In this document: positions 8,848-18,805 of the stretch, in pieces
Layout of the letters: every line of letters starts with the position of its first letter
Numbering within the stretch: the first letter of the stretch is position 1
Source of the DNA: Schauerella aestuarii
GTDB taxonomy: Bacteria; Pseudomonadota; Gammaproteobacteria; Burkholderiales; Burkholderiaceae_B
Direction of reading: 5' to 3'
Length of the DNA stretch: 64,000 nt
Assembly: GCF_009866805.1 (NCBI RefSeq)
Contig: NZ_SIZW01000040.1
Coordinates: 803,744-867,743, forward strand
Made by a program: the position numbers and the translations under genes
The notes under the pieces: generated by a model
The model's input: the letters and a program-made list of their open reading frames with translations, nothing else
What the model was told of the DNA's origin: nothing
Database searches by the model: none

Positions 8848-10148
8848 ACCCCATGAAAGTGGGCCTGCTGGGCCTCGGTGTCGTCGGTGGCGGCACCTGG
8901 AATGTTTTATCGCGTAACGCCGAAGAAATCGCCCGCCGCGCGGGCCGCCGGATCGACATCACGCGTATCGCGGTGCGCGACGTGGCCAAGGCGCGTGCGC
9001 GCCTGGGCGATGCCGTGGCGCTGTCGGATCAGGCAACCGACGTGGTGCGTGACCCTGAAGTCGATATCGTGGTCGAACTCATCGGCGGCATCGAGCCGGC
9101 GCGCACCCTGGTGCTCGAGGCGATCAGCAACGGCAAGCATATCGTCACGGCCAATAAGGCGTTGCTGGCCAAACACGGCAACGAGATTTTCGCGGCAGCA
9201 TCGGCGCAAGGCGTGATGGTGGCGTTCGAAGCCGCCGTGGCCGGCGGCATCCCGATCATCAAGGCGATTCGCGAAGGGCTGACGGCCAACCGCATTCAAT
9301 GGGTGGCCGGCATCATCAACGGCACCACCAACTACATCCTGTCCGAAATGCGCTCGCGCGGCATGTCGTTCGGCGATGCGCTGGCCGAGGCGCAGCGCCT
9401 GGGCTATGCCGAAGCCGATCCCACCTTCGATGTGGAAGGCGTGGACGCCGCGCACAAGCTCACGCTGCTGGCCTCGATGGCGTTTGGCGTACCGGTGCAG
9501 TTTTCGAAAGCGCACATCGAAGGCATTTCGTCGCTGGCCAGCGAGGATATTGCGTTGGCCGAGCGGCTGGGCTATCGCATCAAACTGCTGGGCATCACCA
9601 AGCAGCGTCCGGACGGCATCGAACTGCGGGTGCATCCCGCCCTGGTACCCAACGATCGTTTGCTGGCGAACGTCGAAGGGGCCATGAACGCGGTGATGGT
9701 GTCGGGCGATGCGGTGGGCCCCACGTTGTATTACGGGCAGGGCGCGGGCGAAGAGCCCACGGCCTCGGCGGTGGTGGCCGATCTGGTGGACGTCACGCGC
9801 CTGCACACGGCCGATCCCGGCAACCGCGTGCCGCATCTCGGCTTCCAGCCCGATGCGATGTCGGACATGCCGATCCTGCCGATCGAACAAGTGATCACGT
9901 CGTATTACCTGCGCTTGTCGGTCGACGATCAGCCGGGCGTGTTGGCCGATCTGGCACGGTTGTTGGCGGATCTGCGGATTTCGATCGGGTCCATGATCCA
10001 GGAACCTTCGGGCGACGCGGCCGCCGATATCATCTTCATCACCCACGAAGCCCGTGAAGGCGACGTCGATCAGGCGATCGCGCGAATCGAATCGCTTGCG
10101 TTCGTCCGCTCCAAGGTGACCCGTCTGCGCATCGAGAATCTGGCATGA
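8844..10148 (+). CDS. hom: Homoserine dehydrogenase
   Basis: Reduces aspartate semialdehyde to homoserine for threonine, methionine and isoleucine. The 434 residues show the NAD(P)-binding [16 protein letters not shown], the substrate-binding [14 protein letters not shown] and the [19 protein letters not shown] signature. A C-terminal ACT domain ([19 protein letters not shown]) suggests threonine feedback control. It overlaps alaC upstream and thrC downstream by ATGA on both sides. Confidence 0.97.
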   Translation: MNPMKVGLLGLGVVGGGTWNVLSRNAEEIARRAGRRIDITRIAVRDVAKARARLGDAVALSDQATDVVRDPEVDIVVELIGGIEPARTLVLEAISNGKHIVTANKALLAKHGNEIFAAASAQGVMVAFEAAVAGGIPIIKAIREGLTANRIQWVAGIINGTTNYILSEMRSRGMSFGDALAEAQRLGYAEADPTFDVEGVDAAHKLTLLASMAFGVPVQFSKAHIEGISSLASEDIALAERLGYRIKLLGITKQRPDGIELRVHPALVPNDRLLANVEGAMNAVMVSGDAVGPTLYYGQGAGEEPTASAVVADLVDVTRLHTADPGNRVPHLGFQPDAMSDMPILPIEQVITSYYLRLSVDDQPGVLADLARLLADLRISIGSMIQEPSGDAAADIIFITHEAREGDVDQAIARIESLAFVRSKVTRLRIENLA

Positions 10149-11554
10149 AATACATCTCCACCCGCGGCGGCATGTCGCCGCAAGGCTTCTCCGACATCCT
10201 TCTCGAAGGGCTGGCGCCCGACGGTGGCTTGGCGTTGCCGGAAACGCTGCCGCAGATTTCGCCCGCCACGCTGGAGAGCTGGCGCGGCCTGCCGTATGCC
10301 GAACTCGCCTTCGAAGTGCTGTCGCTGTTCGTCACCGATATTCCGGCCGATGAATTGCGCCGCATGACGCGCGCGGCCTACAACGATCAGGTCTTCAACA
10401 GTGAAGACATCGTGCCGCTGCGCCCGCTGGATGGCGGTCTCTCGCTCCTGGGTTTGTCTGAAGGCCCCACCCTGGCGTTCAAAGACCTGGCCATGCAGTT
10501 TCTGGGGCAGGTGTTCGAGTACGTGCTCACGCAGCGCGACACCACGCTCAATATTCTGGGTGCGACCTCCGGCGATACCGGTTCGGCCGCCGAATATGCG
10601 TTGCGCGGCAAGCACGGCGTGCACGTGTTCATGCTGTCGCCCCACGGCCGCATGAGCGCGTTCCAACGGGCGCAGATGTATAGCCTGCAGGACGAGAATA
10701 TTCACAATCTCGCCTTGCGCGGCGTGTTCGACGAGTGCCAGGACATCGTCAAGGCATTGAGCGGCGATATCGATTTCAAGACGCGCTACAAGTTGGGCGC
10801 CGTCAATTCGATCAACTGGGCGCGGATTGCCGCCCAGGTCGTGTACTACTTCCACGGTTGGCTCAAGGCCACGACCGGTCCGTCGCAAACGGTGTCGTTT
10901 GCCGTGCCGTCGGGTAATTTCGGCAACATCCTGTCGGGCCATATCGCTCGCCGCATGGGCTTGCCGATCGCCAAGCTGGTGTTGGCCACGAACGAAAATA
11001 ACGTGCTGGAAGAGTTCTTCCGCACGGGTGTGTATCGCCCGCGCACGGCCGCGCAAACGTACGCCACGTCGAGCCCGTCGATGGACATCTCGCGAGCGTC
11101 CAACTTCGAACGCTTCATTTTCGAACTGGTCGACCGCAATGCCGCGCAGGTTCGTGAGCTGTGGGCGCAACTGGCGTCGCAAGGTTTCTTCGATCTCTCG
11201 CATCGGCTGAGCGATATCCAGGGCAAGTATGGATTTGCAGCGGGCGTGAGCTCGCATGCCGATCGCATTGCCACGATCAAGTCGGTCTACGACGCGACCG
11301 GCGTGCTGATCGATCCGCATACCGCGGACGGCGTCAAGGTGGCGCGCGAGTTTGTGGAGCCGGGCGTGCCCATGCTCGTTCTCGAAACGGCATTGCCTGC
11401 CAAGTTTTCCGAGACCATCGAAGAAGCACTGGGCCATCCAGCTGCGCCGCCTGCCGCCCTGGCCAATCTCGAAAGCTTGCCGCAGCGGGTCGATGTGCTC
11501 GATTGCACCCTCGAATCGGTGCGCGAATACCTCGTCAAGCACGCCGCTGTCTGA
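10145..11554 (+). CDS. thrC: Threonine synthase
   Basis: PLP enzyme converting O-phosphohomoserine to threonine. The 469-residue length and the YISTRGG start match the long class I family. The PLP lysine is in GPTLAFKDLAMQFLG and the phosphate-binding loop is GATSGDTGSAAEYALRG. It is the last gene of alaC-hom-thrC and is followed directly by a strong terminator. Confidence 0.97.
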   Translation: MKYISTRGGMSPQGFSDILLEGLAPDGGLALPETLPQISPATLESWRGLPYAELAFEVLSLFVTDIPADELRRMTRAAYNDQVFNSEDIVPLRPLDGGLSLLGLSEGPTLAFKDLAMQFLGQVFEYVLTQRDTTLNILGATSGDTGSAAEYALRGKHGVHVFMLSPHGRMSAFQRAQMYSLQDENIHNLALRGVFDECQDIVKALSGDIDFKTRYKLGAVNSINWARIAAQVVYYFHGWLKATTGPSQTVSFAVPSGNFGNILSGHIARRMGLPIAKLVLATNENNVLEEFFRTGVYRPRTAAQTYATSSPSMDISRASNFERFIFELVDRNAAQVRELWAQLASQGFFDLSHRLSDIQGKYGFAAGVSSHADRIATIKSVYDATGVLIDPHTADGVKVAREFVEPGVPMLVLETALPAKFSETIEEALGHPAAPPAALANLESLPQRVDVLDCTLESVREYLVKHAAV

Positions 11555-11561
11555 CTTCCAG

Positions 11562-11590
11562 AACTACCGAGCGATCGGTAGTTTTTTTTA
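11562..11590 (+). terminator. Intrinsic terminator after thrC
   Basis: Stem AACTACCGA / TCGGTAGTT with a GCGA tetraloop and a run of Ts, eight bases after the thrC stop. It ends about ten bases before the next start, at 11601, so that gene must be expressed by read-through or from a promoter overlapping the hairpin. Confidence 0.92.
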
Positions 11591-11600
11591 TCCTCTTTGA

Positions 11601-12557
11601 ATGCCGCCAATGACCGCCGCCGACCGCCCCGCAGTACTCGTCATCACCCCCAATACCGATGTGCATCTCGATTGGATGCGTGAGCGCTACACCGTGACGG
11701 TTGCCGCCACGGCGAGTCTGCGCGCCGAGACGATCGCCGCGCGTGGTGCTGAGTTTCGCTATGTCCTCACCAATGGCACGCTGGGCCTGACGGCGGACGA
11801 GATCGCGGCCCTGCCCAACGTCAAGCTGGTCTGCACGCAGGGTGTCGGCTATGAAAACGTCGATCTCGCTGCCGCGCGTGCGGCAGGCGTGAAGGTGACG
11901 AACGGCGCGGGCACCAACGACGTCAGCGTGGCCGACCACGCGCTGGGCCTGTTGTTCGCGGTCAAACGGCGCATTCCCGAACTCGACGCGGCAACGCGCG
12001 CCGGCAAGTGGCGCGATGCGGTGGGCATCCCCCCCGCGATTTCCGGAAAACGGCTGGGCATCCTGGGCATGGGTACGATCGGCGCCTGTATCGCTCGTCG
12101 CGCCGCCGCCTTCGACATGCCGACCGGTTATCACAATCGCCGCCCCAAGGCAGATACGGATGCCCAGTATTTCGACAGCGTGCAGGCATTGGCCGAATGG
12201 GCGGATGTGCTGATCGTGGCGGTGCCCGGCGGGCAGGCGACGCATCACATGGTGAATGCGGCGGTCCTGAAGGCGCTCGGTCCGCAGGGGTACCTGATCA
12301 ACATCGGCCGAGGCAGTGTGGTCGACACGCAAGCATTGGCCAACGCACTGAAGGCCGGAACGATTGCCGGCGCGGGGCTCGATGTGTATGAAGGCGAACC
12401 GCAAGCGCCCACCGTCTTGCTGGATTGTCCCAACCTCGTGCTGTCGCCCCACGTGGCGGGCTGGTCGCCTGAAGCCGTGGATGCCACGGTGAACCGGTTT
12501 CTGGATAACGTCGGTCGGCATGTGGCCGGCCAGCCGCTGGTGCATGAACTGGTTTGA
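11601..12557 (+). CDS. D-isomer-specific 2-hydroxyacid dehydrogenase
   Basis: NAD(P)-dependent oxidoreductase of 318 residues, probably a glyoxylate/hydroxypyruvate reductase. The Rossmann motif is LGILGMGTIGACIA. The catalytic triad is visible as Arg in NIGRGSVVD, Glu in VYEGEPQAP and His in LSPHVAGWS. A second in-frame ATG lies at 11610 (MTAADRP). The exact 2-oxoacid substrate cannot be told from sequence. Confidence 0.92.
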   Translation: MPPMTAADRPAVLVITPNTDVHLDWMRERYTVTVAATASLRAETIAARGAEFRYVLTNGTLGLTADEIAALPNVKLVCTQGVGYENVDLAAARAAGVKVTNGAGTNDVSVADHALGLLFAVKRRIPELDAATRAGKWRDAVGIPPAISGKRLGILGMGTIGACIARRAAAFDMPTGYHNRRPKADTDAQYFDSVQALAEWADVLIVAVPGGQATHHMVNAAVLKALGPQGYLINIGRGSVVDTQALANALKAGTIAGAGLDVYEGEPQAPTVLLDCPNLVLSPHVAGWSPEAVDATVNRFLDNVGRHVAGQPLVHELV

Positions 12558-12702
12558 GCCGGGCCCGGTCTGCGCCAGACGTGCGGGATGGCGCGATTCA
12601 AAGCGCGATGCAAAGGATTATGGCCGGGTCCGACTTATGCGCCCCGGCCCACGATGGCGCGGCCCGTTGGCCGTGCGTATGACCTGATCAGGAGTTCGAT
12701 CC

Positions 12703-13329
12703 ATGCTAGTGGTTCACCATCTCAACAATTCGCGTTCGCAGCGCATTCTGTGGCTGTTGGAAGAGCTGAATGTGCCTTACGACATCAAGCTTTATCAACG
12801 TAATCCCGAGACGCAACTGGCGCCGCCGGAATTGAAGAAAATCAGTCCGCTCGGCAAGTCGCCGGTGGTGCAAGATGGCGATCAGATCTTGATCGAGTCG
12901 GGCGCGATCATCGAAACGCTCGTGCGCAAGCATGGTGGCGGTCGGCTGGCACCGCCCGTCGATACGCCGGCATTCGACAGCTACATTCAATGGCTGCACT
13001 ACGCTGAAGGATCTGCGATGTTGCCGTTGATGCTCAATCTTTACGTGGGCAAATTGAAAGATGCCGGGGCACCGTTGCATCCCCGTATCGAAAGCGAAAT
13101 CGACAACCATCTCAGCTATATCGAGACGGCGCTGGCCAAACAGGATTATCTGTTGGGCGACGAATTGACGGCCGCCGATATCCAGATGAGTTTTATCGGC
13201 GAGATCGCCAGTCGTTTTGGCAAGCTGGATAAGTATCCCGCGATCGCAGGGTGGGTGAAGCGGTTTCAGGCGCGCCCGGCCTATCAAACTGCCGTAGCCA
13301 AGGGCGGGCCGTACCAGTACGCCAAGTAA
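12703..13329 (+). CDS. Glutathione S-transferase
   Basis: A 208-residue cytosolic GST. The N-terminal thioredoxin-like domain has HHLNNSRSQRILWLLEEL, the cis-proline segment LGKSPVVQDG and the glutathione-binding LIESGAIIETL. The helical C-terminal domain holds LSYIETALAKQDYLLGDELTAADIQ. A clear CAGGAG ribosome-binding site precedes the ATG. The substrate class is unknown; it stands alone between a hydroxyacid dehydrogenase and crcB. Confidence 0.94.
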   Translation: MLVVHHLNNSRSQRILWLLEELNVPYDIKLYQRNPETQLAPPELKKISPLGKSPVVQDGDQILIESGAIIETLVRKHGGGRLAPPVDTPAFDSYIQWLHYAEGSAMLPLMLNLYVGKLKDAGAPLHPRIESEIDNHLSYIETALAKQDYLLGDELTAADIQMSFIGEIASRFGKLDKYPAIAGWVKRFQARPAYQTAVAKGGPYQYAK

Positions 13330-13384
13330 CCCCGCTGGCCATTGCAACGCCCTTCATGCCGCTGCTTTCAATCGGACATACGCC

Positions 13385-13774
13385 ATGCTGCCGCTCCTGA
13401 CACCGGTCAATTTCATCGCCATCGGCGTGGGGGCGGCCGTTGGCGCGTGGGCGCGTTGGTTGTTGGCGCTGCGCTTGAATGGCACCGAGGCGTGGCCCTG
13501 GGGCACGTTTGCGGCCAACCTGGCCGGCGGTTACCTGATCGGCTTGATTCTGGCGGTAATTACCCAGCACCCTGAATGGCCGACGTGGATCCGCCTCGCT
13601 GCTGTCACGGGCTTCCTGGGCGGGTTGACCACGTTTTCGACGTTTTCCGCTGAAGCGTATGCCTATATCGAGCGTGGTCAGTATGGTTTGGCGTTGGGGT
13701 ACATCGCCGCCAGCGTGTGCGGCTCATTGGCGATGACCGGGCTCGGGTTGGCTACGGCAGGTTGGCTGAAATGA
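13385..13774 (+). CDS. crcB: Fluoride channel/exporter CrcB (Fluc)
   Basis: Small four-helix membrane protein of 129 residues that exports fluoride as an antiparallel dimer. Family motifs are GAAVGAWARWLLA, WGTFAANLAGGYLIG (the conserved Asn) and GFLGGLTTFSTFS (the central Na+ and Phe-box region). The gap to gst is only 55 bases and shows no fluoride riboswitch. The last 23 bases overlap the convergent hpnE gene. Confidence 0.95.
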   Translation: MLPLLTPVNFIAIGVGAAVGAWARWLLALRLNGTEAWPWGTFAANLAGGYLIGLILAVITQHPEWPTWIRLAAVTGFLGGLTTFSTFSAEAYAYIERGQYGLALGYIAASVCGSLAMTGLGLATAGWLK

Positions 13775-15122
13775 TGCTGGCGGCGGCTTGTCCGCTCGCG
13801 ACCGCCCCTTCCAGCACTGCCGGGTAGCCGGTGTCGGTCCAGTCGCCGGCCAAGGCCAGCCGTTTCCATGGCGTGGCGTTGGCGGGGCGGACCAATCCGG
13901 GCGTTGCGGCAAACGTCGCGCGCTTTTCGACGATCAATTCGGTCGATGCGATCTGCGGCATGGCCAGGCCTACGGGCAACTGCGCGCGCACTTGGTCGAT
14001 CAGGCGCTGAACATGTTCAGCGCGCTCGCCATCCATCATCGTTTGCGCGGCGCTGATCACAATGGTGAGTTCGCCTAGATCGTCGCGTCCCAGAAGATGC
14101 GCGCGGTCGAATATCCACTGTCCGATGTGACCGCGTTCATGGTGCTCGATCAGCATCATCATGGGCGAGGGCAAGCGCCATGCTGTGGTCAGTCGCAGCG
14201 TAAGGGTGGCGATCGGCAGGTAGGTAAACGCATCGAGCGCCGAGATCAATGACGGATCGGCGAACGGCCGCAGCAGGCGCACCGCGGCATGTGGCGGCAG
14301 CGCGACGATCGCCGCATCGAACGGTGCGCCGTCGATCTCCACGCCGGCATCGTGCACCGCCACGCGCCGCACCGCGGTGCCGTATCGCACGTCGCAGCCT
14401 TGCGTGGCCGCGTCGGGCCACAGGGCCGACAGATCGGCGCGCGGCAGGAGCATGTCGCTGTTGGCGCGTGAGCCGGCCAGACTGTCTCGCAGCACGTGTG
14501 CAAACAGTTGCGCGCTGGCTTCGCCCACAGGCGTATTGAGTGCTGCCAGGCACAGTGGGGACCACAGCCGCTCGGTGAGATGGAGCGATTGATCGTGGGC
14601 GCACAACAGATCGGCCACCGTGGCATCGGGATCGGTGCGCCACGCGGCGCGTTTCAGCGCCGTCATCAGTCGCACGGCCTCGAATCGATCGTGCCAGCGC
14701 AGGCCGCGAGCGCTGAGCAGCGCCACGGCGGCATGCAGGGGGGCCGGCAGGCGGGGCGCGCGCAAGTGAAATTGCCCGTCCAGCGACTGCAGATTCAGGG
14801 GTAAACGCAAGAGCAGTTGCCGGTCGTCGCGACCGAGCCTGCGCATGAGCGCCAGTGTGTGGGTATAGGCGCCCAAGAGGATGTGCTGCCCGTTATCGAG
14901 GGGCAACCGGAAGGCATCCGGCGCCATCTCGTCGGGCGCGTTCGCGCTCGCTCGGGTTGCGTCGGCACCGCCATCGCTGCGCATTACCCGGCGCGCGCGG
15001 CCGCCAGGCACACGGCCGGCTTCGAAGACAGTGACTGCAACGCCGCGTTCACGCAATGCGGTTGCTGCAGCGAGGCCGGCCCAGCCCGCGCCGACGATGG
15101 CGACGGCGTGCGGGTGCGTCAT
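13752..15122 (-). CDS. hpnE: Hydroxysqualene dehydroxylase HpnE (FAD-dependent)
   Basis: FAD amine-oxidase-fold enzyme of 456 residues that reduces hydroxysqualene to squalene. The N-terminal dinucleotide-binding motif is VAIVGAGWAGLAAATALRERG followed by the VPGGRARR arginine motif; the C-terminal FAD motif is LALAGDWTDTGYPAVLEGAV. Its ATG overlaps the hpnD stop as ATGA. The clustered hpnC and hpnD make the assignment firm over other phytoene-desaturase-like proteins. Confidence 0.93.
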   Translation of the reverse strand: MTHPHAVAIVGAGWAGLAAATALRERGVAVTVFEAGRVPGGRARRVMRSDGGADATRASANAPDEMAPDAFRLPLDNGQHILLGAYTHTLALMRRLGRDDRQLLLRLPLNLQSLDGQFHLRAPRLPAPLHAAVALLSARGLRWHDRFEAVRLMTALKRAAWRTDPDATVADLLCAHDQSLHLTERLWSPLCLAALNTPVGEASAQLFAHVLRDSLAGSRANSDMLLPRADLSALWPDAATQGCDVRYGTAVRRVAVHDAGVEIDGAPFDAAIVALPPHAAVRLLRPFADPSLISALDAFTYLPIATLTLRLTTAWRLPSPMMMLIEHHERGHIGQWIFDRAHLLGRDDLGELTIVISAAQTMMDGERAEHVQRLIDQVRAQLPVGLAMPQIASTELIVEKRATFAATPGLVRPANATPWKRLALAGDWTDTGYPAVLEGAVASGQAAASIISANLP

Positions 15123-15982
15123 CGCGACAATTTGCGGACGACGCCTTTACCGCCACCCACCCAGTTCTTCCACGCGAGCCACAGTTTGCGGATGGGCGTG
15201 AGCGAAATGCGTTGGTGCAGCACTTGCCAGTTGTCGCGCTCGATCTCTTCCAGCAGCGCGTGGTAAATGGCGGCCATCATGAGCCCGGGACGCTGGGCCC
15301 GGCGGTCCGCTTCGGGCAGGAGCAGCACGGCTTCGCGGTAGAGCTCGCGTGTGCGCTCGGTCTGCTGTTTCATCAGGGCCGTGAAGCGGTCGGAGTATTC
15401 CCCACCGATGATTTCGGACGCCTTCACCCCAAACTGCTGCATATCGTTGACCGGGATGTAGATGCGGCCCCGGCGCGCGTCATCACCCACGTCGCGGATG
15501 ATGTTGGTCATCTGGAACGCGAGGCCGAGTTTCTCGGCATATTGCAGCGTGCGCGGATCGGTATAGCCGAAGACGCCGGCAGAGAGCTCGCCGACCACGC
15601 CGGCGGCGTGCCAACAGTATTTCTTCAGGCCGGGCCAGTCCAGATAGCGGGTTTGATCGAGATCCATCTCCATGCCATCGATGATGGCGTGCAGGCGTTC
15701 GCGCGTGATGTGGCAGGTTTCGAGGTGCGGTTGCAGCGCACGGGTGACGGGATGATCGGGCTTGCCGTCATACATCGCATCCACCTGCGTGCGCCACCAG
15801 GCCAGCTTGATACGTGCCACCGACGGATCGCTCACCTCATCGACCACATCGTCGACCTCGCGGCAGAACGCGTACAGCGCCGTGATCGCCAAGCGGCGCT
15901 CGGGGGGAAGGAACAAAAATGCGTAGTAGAAGCTCGAACCGCTCTTGGCGGCCTTCTCCTGGCAGTAGGCGTCAGGCGTCAT
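15119..15982 (-). CDS. hpnD: Presqualene diphosphate synthase HpnD
   Basis: Trans-isoprenyl synthase of 287 residues that condenses two farnesyl diphosphates to presqualene diphosphate. The two aspartate-rich Mg-diphosphate motifs are REVDDVVDE (first) and NIIRDVGDD (second), within the class I all-alpha fold. It overlaps hpnC by 11 bases and hpnE by 4, so hpnCDE is translationally coupled. Confidence 0.95.
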   Translation of the reverse strand: MTPDAYCQEKAAKSGSSFYYAFLFLPPERRLAITALYAFCREVDDVVDEVSDPSVARIKLAWWRTQVDAMYDGKPDHPVTRALQPHLETCHITRERLHAIIDGMEMDLDQTRYLDWPGLKKYCWHAAGVVGELSAGVFGYTDPRTLQYAEKLGLAFQMTNIIRDVGDDARRGRIYIPVNDMQQFGVKASEIIGGEYSDRFTALMKQQTERTRELYREAVLLLPEADRRAQRPGLMMAAIYHALLEEIERDNWQVLHQRISLTPIRKLWLAWKNWVGGGKGVVRKLSR

Positions 15983-16811
15983 ATTTCACCAGCGCACGCC
16001 AGACCATCACGGACCAGTCGCGCGCTTCAAGTTGCGGGCGGTTCATAAAAACATCGTATCGGTTGGCGGCGATGCGTTCGAGGATGCGCAGACCGCCTTG
16101 CACCACCAGGCGCAATTCGAGGCCGACACGTCCGGGCAGGCGACGCGCCAGCGGAGCGCCGAAGTGTAGCAATGCCCGGGTGCGTTCGACTTCGAATGTC
16201 ATCAATGCCGTCCATTCCGGCGATAGCGACCGTGCCCGCATGGCCGCCTCGGTCACGCCGAAGCGGTCCAGATCCTCCTGCGGCAGATACACACGATCCT
16301 TGCGCAGATCGATTTGTACGTCCTGCAGGAAGTTGGTCCACTGCAACCCCGTACAGATCGCGTCGGCCTGTGCCAGATTTTCGGGCGTGGCGGCGTCATG
16401 CAGGTGCAGCATGAGCCGACCGACCGGGTTGGCGGAGCGGGTGCAGTAGTCGTCCACGGCCGCCGCGGTGGCGTAGCGGTGCGTGTCGATGTCTTGTTCG
16501 AACGCCTCGAGCAGGTGGAAGAAAGGCGTGATCGGCAGTTGATGGCGCGAAATGGTCGCGGCCAGCGGCTTGAAGATCGGGGCCACCTCGGCGTCGAACC
16601 CTTGCGGGTCGCGCGGGTCGGCTGCAATGGCATGCAGCGCGACCCGGTACCGAGCCAGGCCGGCCCGGCGGATGGCCGGTGCATCGTCGCCCTCGTCGGC
16701 GATATCGTCGGCGGTACGCGCGAAACGATAGATGTCTCCCACCGCACGGCGCAGGCGCCGCGGCAGCAAAACGGAGGCGACGGGGAAGTTTTCGTAGTGA
16801 TTGACGGCCAT
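15972..16811 (-). CDS. hpnC: Hydroxysqualene synthase HpnC
   Basis: Second squalene/phytoene-synthase-family protein (279 residues), which converts presqualene diphosphate to hydroxysqualene. It starts MAVNHYENFPVASVLLP, characteristic of HpnC, with aspartate motifs RTADDIADEGDD and NFLQDVQID. It is the first gene of hpnCDE, divergent from alr over about 105 bases. No squalene-hopene cyclase or other hopanoid gene is in the window. Confidence 0.94.
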   Translation of the reverse strand: MAVNHYENFPVASVLLPRRLRRAVGDIYRFARTADDIADEGDDAPAIRRAGLARYRVALHAIAADPRDPQGFDAEVAPIFKPLAATISRHQLPITPFFHLLEAFEQDIDTHRYATAAAVDDYCTRSANPVGRLMLHLHDAATPENLAQADAICTGLQWTNFLQDVQIDLRKDRVYLPQEDLDRFGVTEAAMRARSLSPEWTALMTFEVERTRALLHFGAPLARRLPGRVGLELRLVVQGGLRILERIAANRYDVFMNRPQLEARDWSVMVWRALVKYDA

Positions 16812-16916
16812 GGACGGCGGTGGAAAAGGTGGCTGTTGGAGTCCTATTTTATGCGTGCGCCGCTGGGCAGCGGATTTCCGGTCGGGTTAGACTACGATCC
16901 CCTAGGAAAAGCCACT

Positions 16917-18044
16917 ATGCCGCGCCCGATCGTTGCCACCGTTTCCGTCCCCGCGCTCACGCACAACCTCGCTGTCGTACGCCGTCATGTCGACGCTGCT
17001 GCCGTGGCCGCAGGGGGCGAGCCGCCTTCGATCTGGGCCGTGATCAAGGCAAACGCGTACGGGCACGGTATCGAAACGGCCGTCAAGGCCTTTTCGGCCG
17101 CCCAGGGGCTGGCGATGCTGGATCTGGCCGAAGCCGTGCGATGCCGCGAGGCCGGGTGGGTCGGGCCCATCATGATGCTCGAAGGGCTGTTCGAGACGGC
17201 GGATCTGGCGCTCGCCGATCGGTATCACCTGACGTGTGCCGTGCATGACGAAAGCCAGATCGATATGCTGGCGCACGCGCATCCTTCGCGTCCGCTGGAT
17301 GTTTTCCTCAAACTCAACACCGGCATGAATCGTCTCGGTTTCACCGAGGCCGCGTTTCCGGGCGCTCTGGCGCGTCTGGTGGCGCTGCAGGCGCGCGGCG
17401 TGGTTGGCCACATCGGCTGCATGACCCATTTCGCCACGGCCGATAGCGACCCGGGCATTGCTGCGCAGTATGCCGTCTTCCAACGCGCCACCGCGCAGCA
17501 CGCGGGTTCGGTCAGCGTGTGCAACTCGGCGGCCACCTTGCGGCATACCGAATGTGCCGTCGGCTCGGTCGATCGGCCAAGCTGGGTGCGCCCCGGCATC
17601 TGCCTGTATGGCGCGTCGCCTTTCGCGGATGTGACCGCGGCCGAATACGGCTTGAAGCCCGCGATGACCCTCAGCTCGCGGTTGATCGGGGTGCAGCAGT
17701 TGGCGCCCGGCGCGCGCGTGGGCTACGGCGCCACCTTTGCGGCCGAGCGCGACATGCGCATCGGCGTGGTGGCGTGCGGTTATGCCGACGGTTATCCGCG
17801 TCACGCCGGCACCGGTACGCCGATCGAGGTGGCCGGCGCGCGCACCCGCGTCGTGGGCCGGGTGTCGATGGACATGCTGACTGTCGACCTGACCGATGTG
17901 CCCCAGGCCACGGTTGGGAGTAAGGTCGTGCTTTGGGGGGAGGGTGGACCGTCGGTCGACGACGTGGCCACCGCCGCCGGCACGATAGGCTATGAGTTGC
18001 TGTGCGCGGTCGCCCGGCGTGTGCCGACGAACGTGCATTACTAA
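16917..18044 (+). CDS. alr: Alanine racemase
   Basis: PLP racemase (375 residues) that supplies D-alanine for peptidoglycan. The PLP lysine is in WAVIKANAYGHG, the opposing catalytic tyrosine in ARVGYGATFAAE, and the C-terminal domain has RVSMDMLTVDLTD. The ATG at 16917 is preceded by CTAGGAAAA and gives the normal family length; the frame is open much further upstream but that part only mirrors hpnC. Confidence 0.96.
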   Translation: MPRPIVATVSVPALTHNLAVVRRHVDAAAVAAGGEPPSIWAVIKANAYGHGIETAVKAFSAAQGLAMLDLAEAVRCREAGWVGPIMMLEGLFETADLALADRYHLTCAVHDESQIDMLAHAHPSRPLDVFLKLNTGMNRLGFTEAAFPGALARLVALQARGVVGHIGCMTHFATADSDPGIAAQYAVFQRATAQHAGSVSVCNSAATLRHTECAVGSVDRPSWVRPGICLYGASPFADVTAAEYGLKPAMTLSSRLIGVQQLAPGARVGYGATFAAERDMRIGVVACGYADGYPRHAGTGTPIEVAGARTRVVGRVSMDMLTVDLTDVPQATVGSKVVLWGEGGPSVDDVATAAGTIGYELLCAVARRVPTNVHY

Positions 18045-18064
18045 GCAGTTCCCAGGAGCGGTTC

Positions 18065-18784
18065 ATGAAAGACAAATGTGTGCTCATCACAGGCGCCACG
18101 AAAGGCATCGGCTGGGCGCTTGCGCGCAAGCTGGCCGACCAGGGCTGTCATGTCGTGGGCATCGCGCGCAACACGGGCGACGTCGATTTTCCGGGCTACC
18201 TCTACACCTGCGATCTTGCCGATGCCGGTCGTACCGAAGATACCTTGCGTGAGATACGCGAGCGTTTCCCGGTCGACGCCATCGTCAATAACGTGGGGCT
18301 GGTGGGGGCGCAACCGCTGGGCGAGGTCGACTTGACCACGCTTTTCAACGTGCTCGATCTCAACGTGCGCGTGGCGGTGCAAACCGTTCAGGCGTTCGTC
18401 GAGAGCATGAAGACGCGCCGCGAGGGCCGCATCGTCAACGTGGTCAGCCGCGTGATCGAGGGCGGTTTCGAGCGCACCAGCTATTCGGCGGCCAAAAGCG
18501 CGCTGGTGGGCTGCACCCGCACGTGGGCGCTCGAGCTGGCCGAGTACGGCATCACGGTCAACGCCGTGGCGCCGGGTCCCATCGAGACCGAACTCTTCCG
18601 CCAGGGCCATCCCATCGGCAGCGATGCCGAGAAGCGGGCGCTGGGCTCGATTCCGATGAGCCGGCTGGGGTCGCCAGCCGAGGTGGCGCATGCCATCGCC
18701 TTCCTGCTGTCCGACGAAGCCGGTTTCATCACGGGCCAGGTCCTTGGGGTGGACGGCGGCGGCAGTTTGGGCGGTCGCGCTTGA
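18065..18784 (+). CDS. Short-chain dehydrogenase/reductase
   Basis: Classical SDR of 239 residues with NAD(P)-binding TGATKGIG, the INNVG-like NNVGLVG strand and active-site YSAAK. The C-terminus IPMSRLGSPAEVAHAIAFL and GQVLGVDGG is typical of FabG-like reductases. The substrate is unknown. The ATG is chosen because CAGGAG lies just upstream. It lies between alr and radA with gaps of about 20 bases, so the three may be cotranscribed. Confidence 0.9.
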   Translation: MKDKCVLITGATKGIGWALARKLADQGCHVVGIARNTGDVDFPGYLYTCDLADAGRTEDTLREIRERFPVDAIVNNVGLVGAQPLGEVDLTTLFNVLDLNVRVAVQTVQAFVESMKTRREGRIVNVVSRVIEGGFERTSYSAAKSALVGCTRTWALELAEYGITVNAVAPGPIETELFRQGHPIGSDAEKRALGSIPMSRLGSPAEVAHAIAFLLSDEAGFITGQVLGVDGGGSLGGRA

Positions 18785-18805
18785 CGGCCGGGCGATAATT
18801 GCCGG

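Noticed and set aside
13330..13384. Fluoride riboswitch before crcB
   Set aside because: The gap has only 55 bases and lacks the conserved riboswitch elements.
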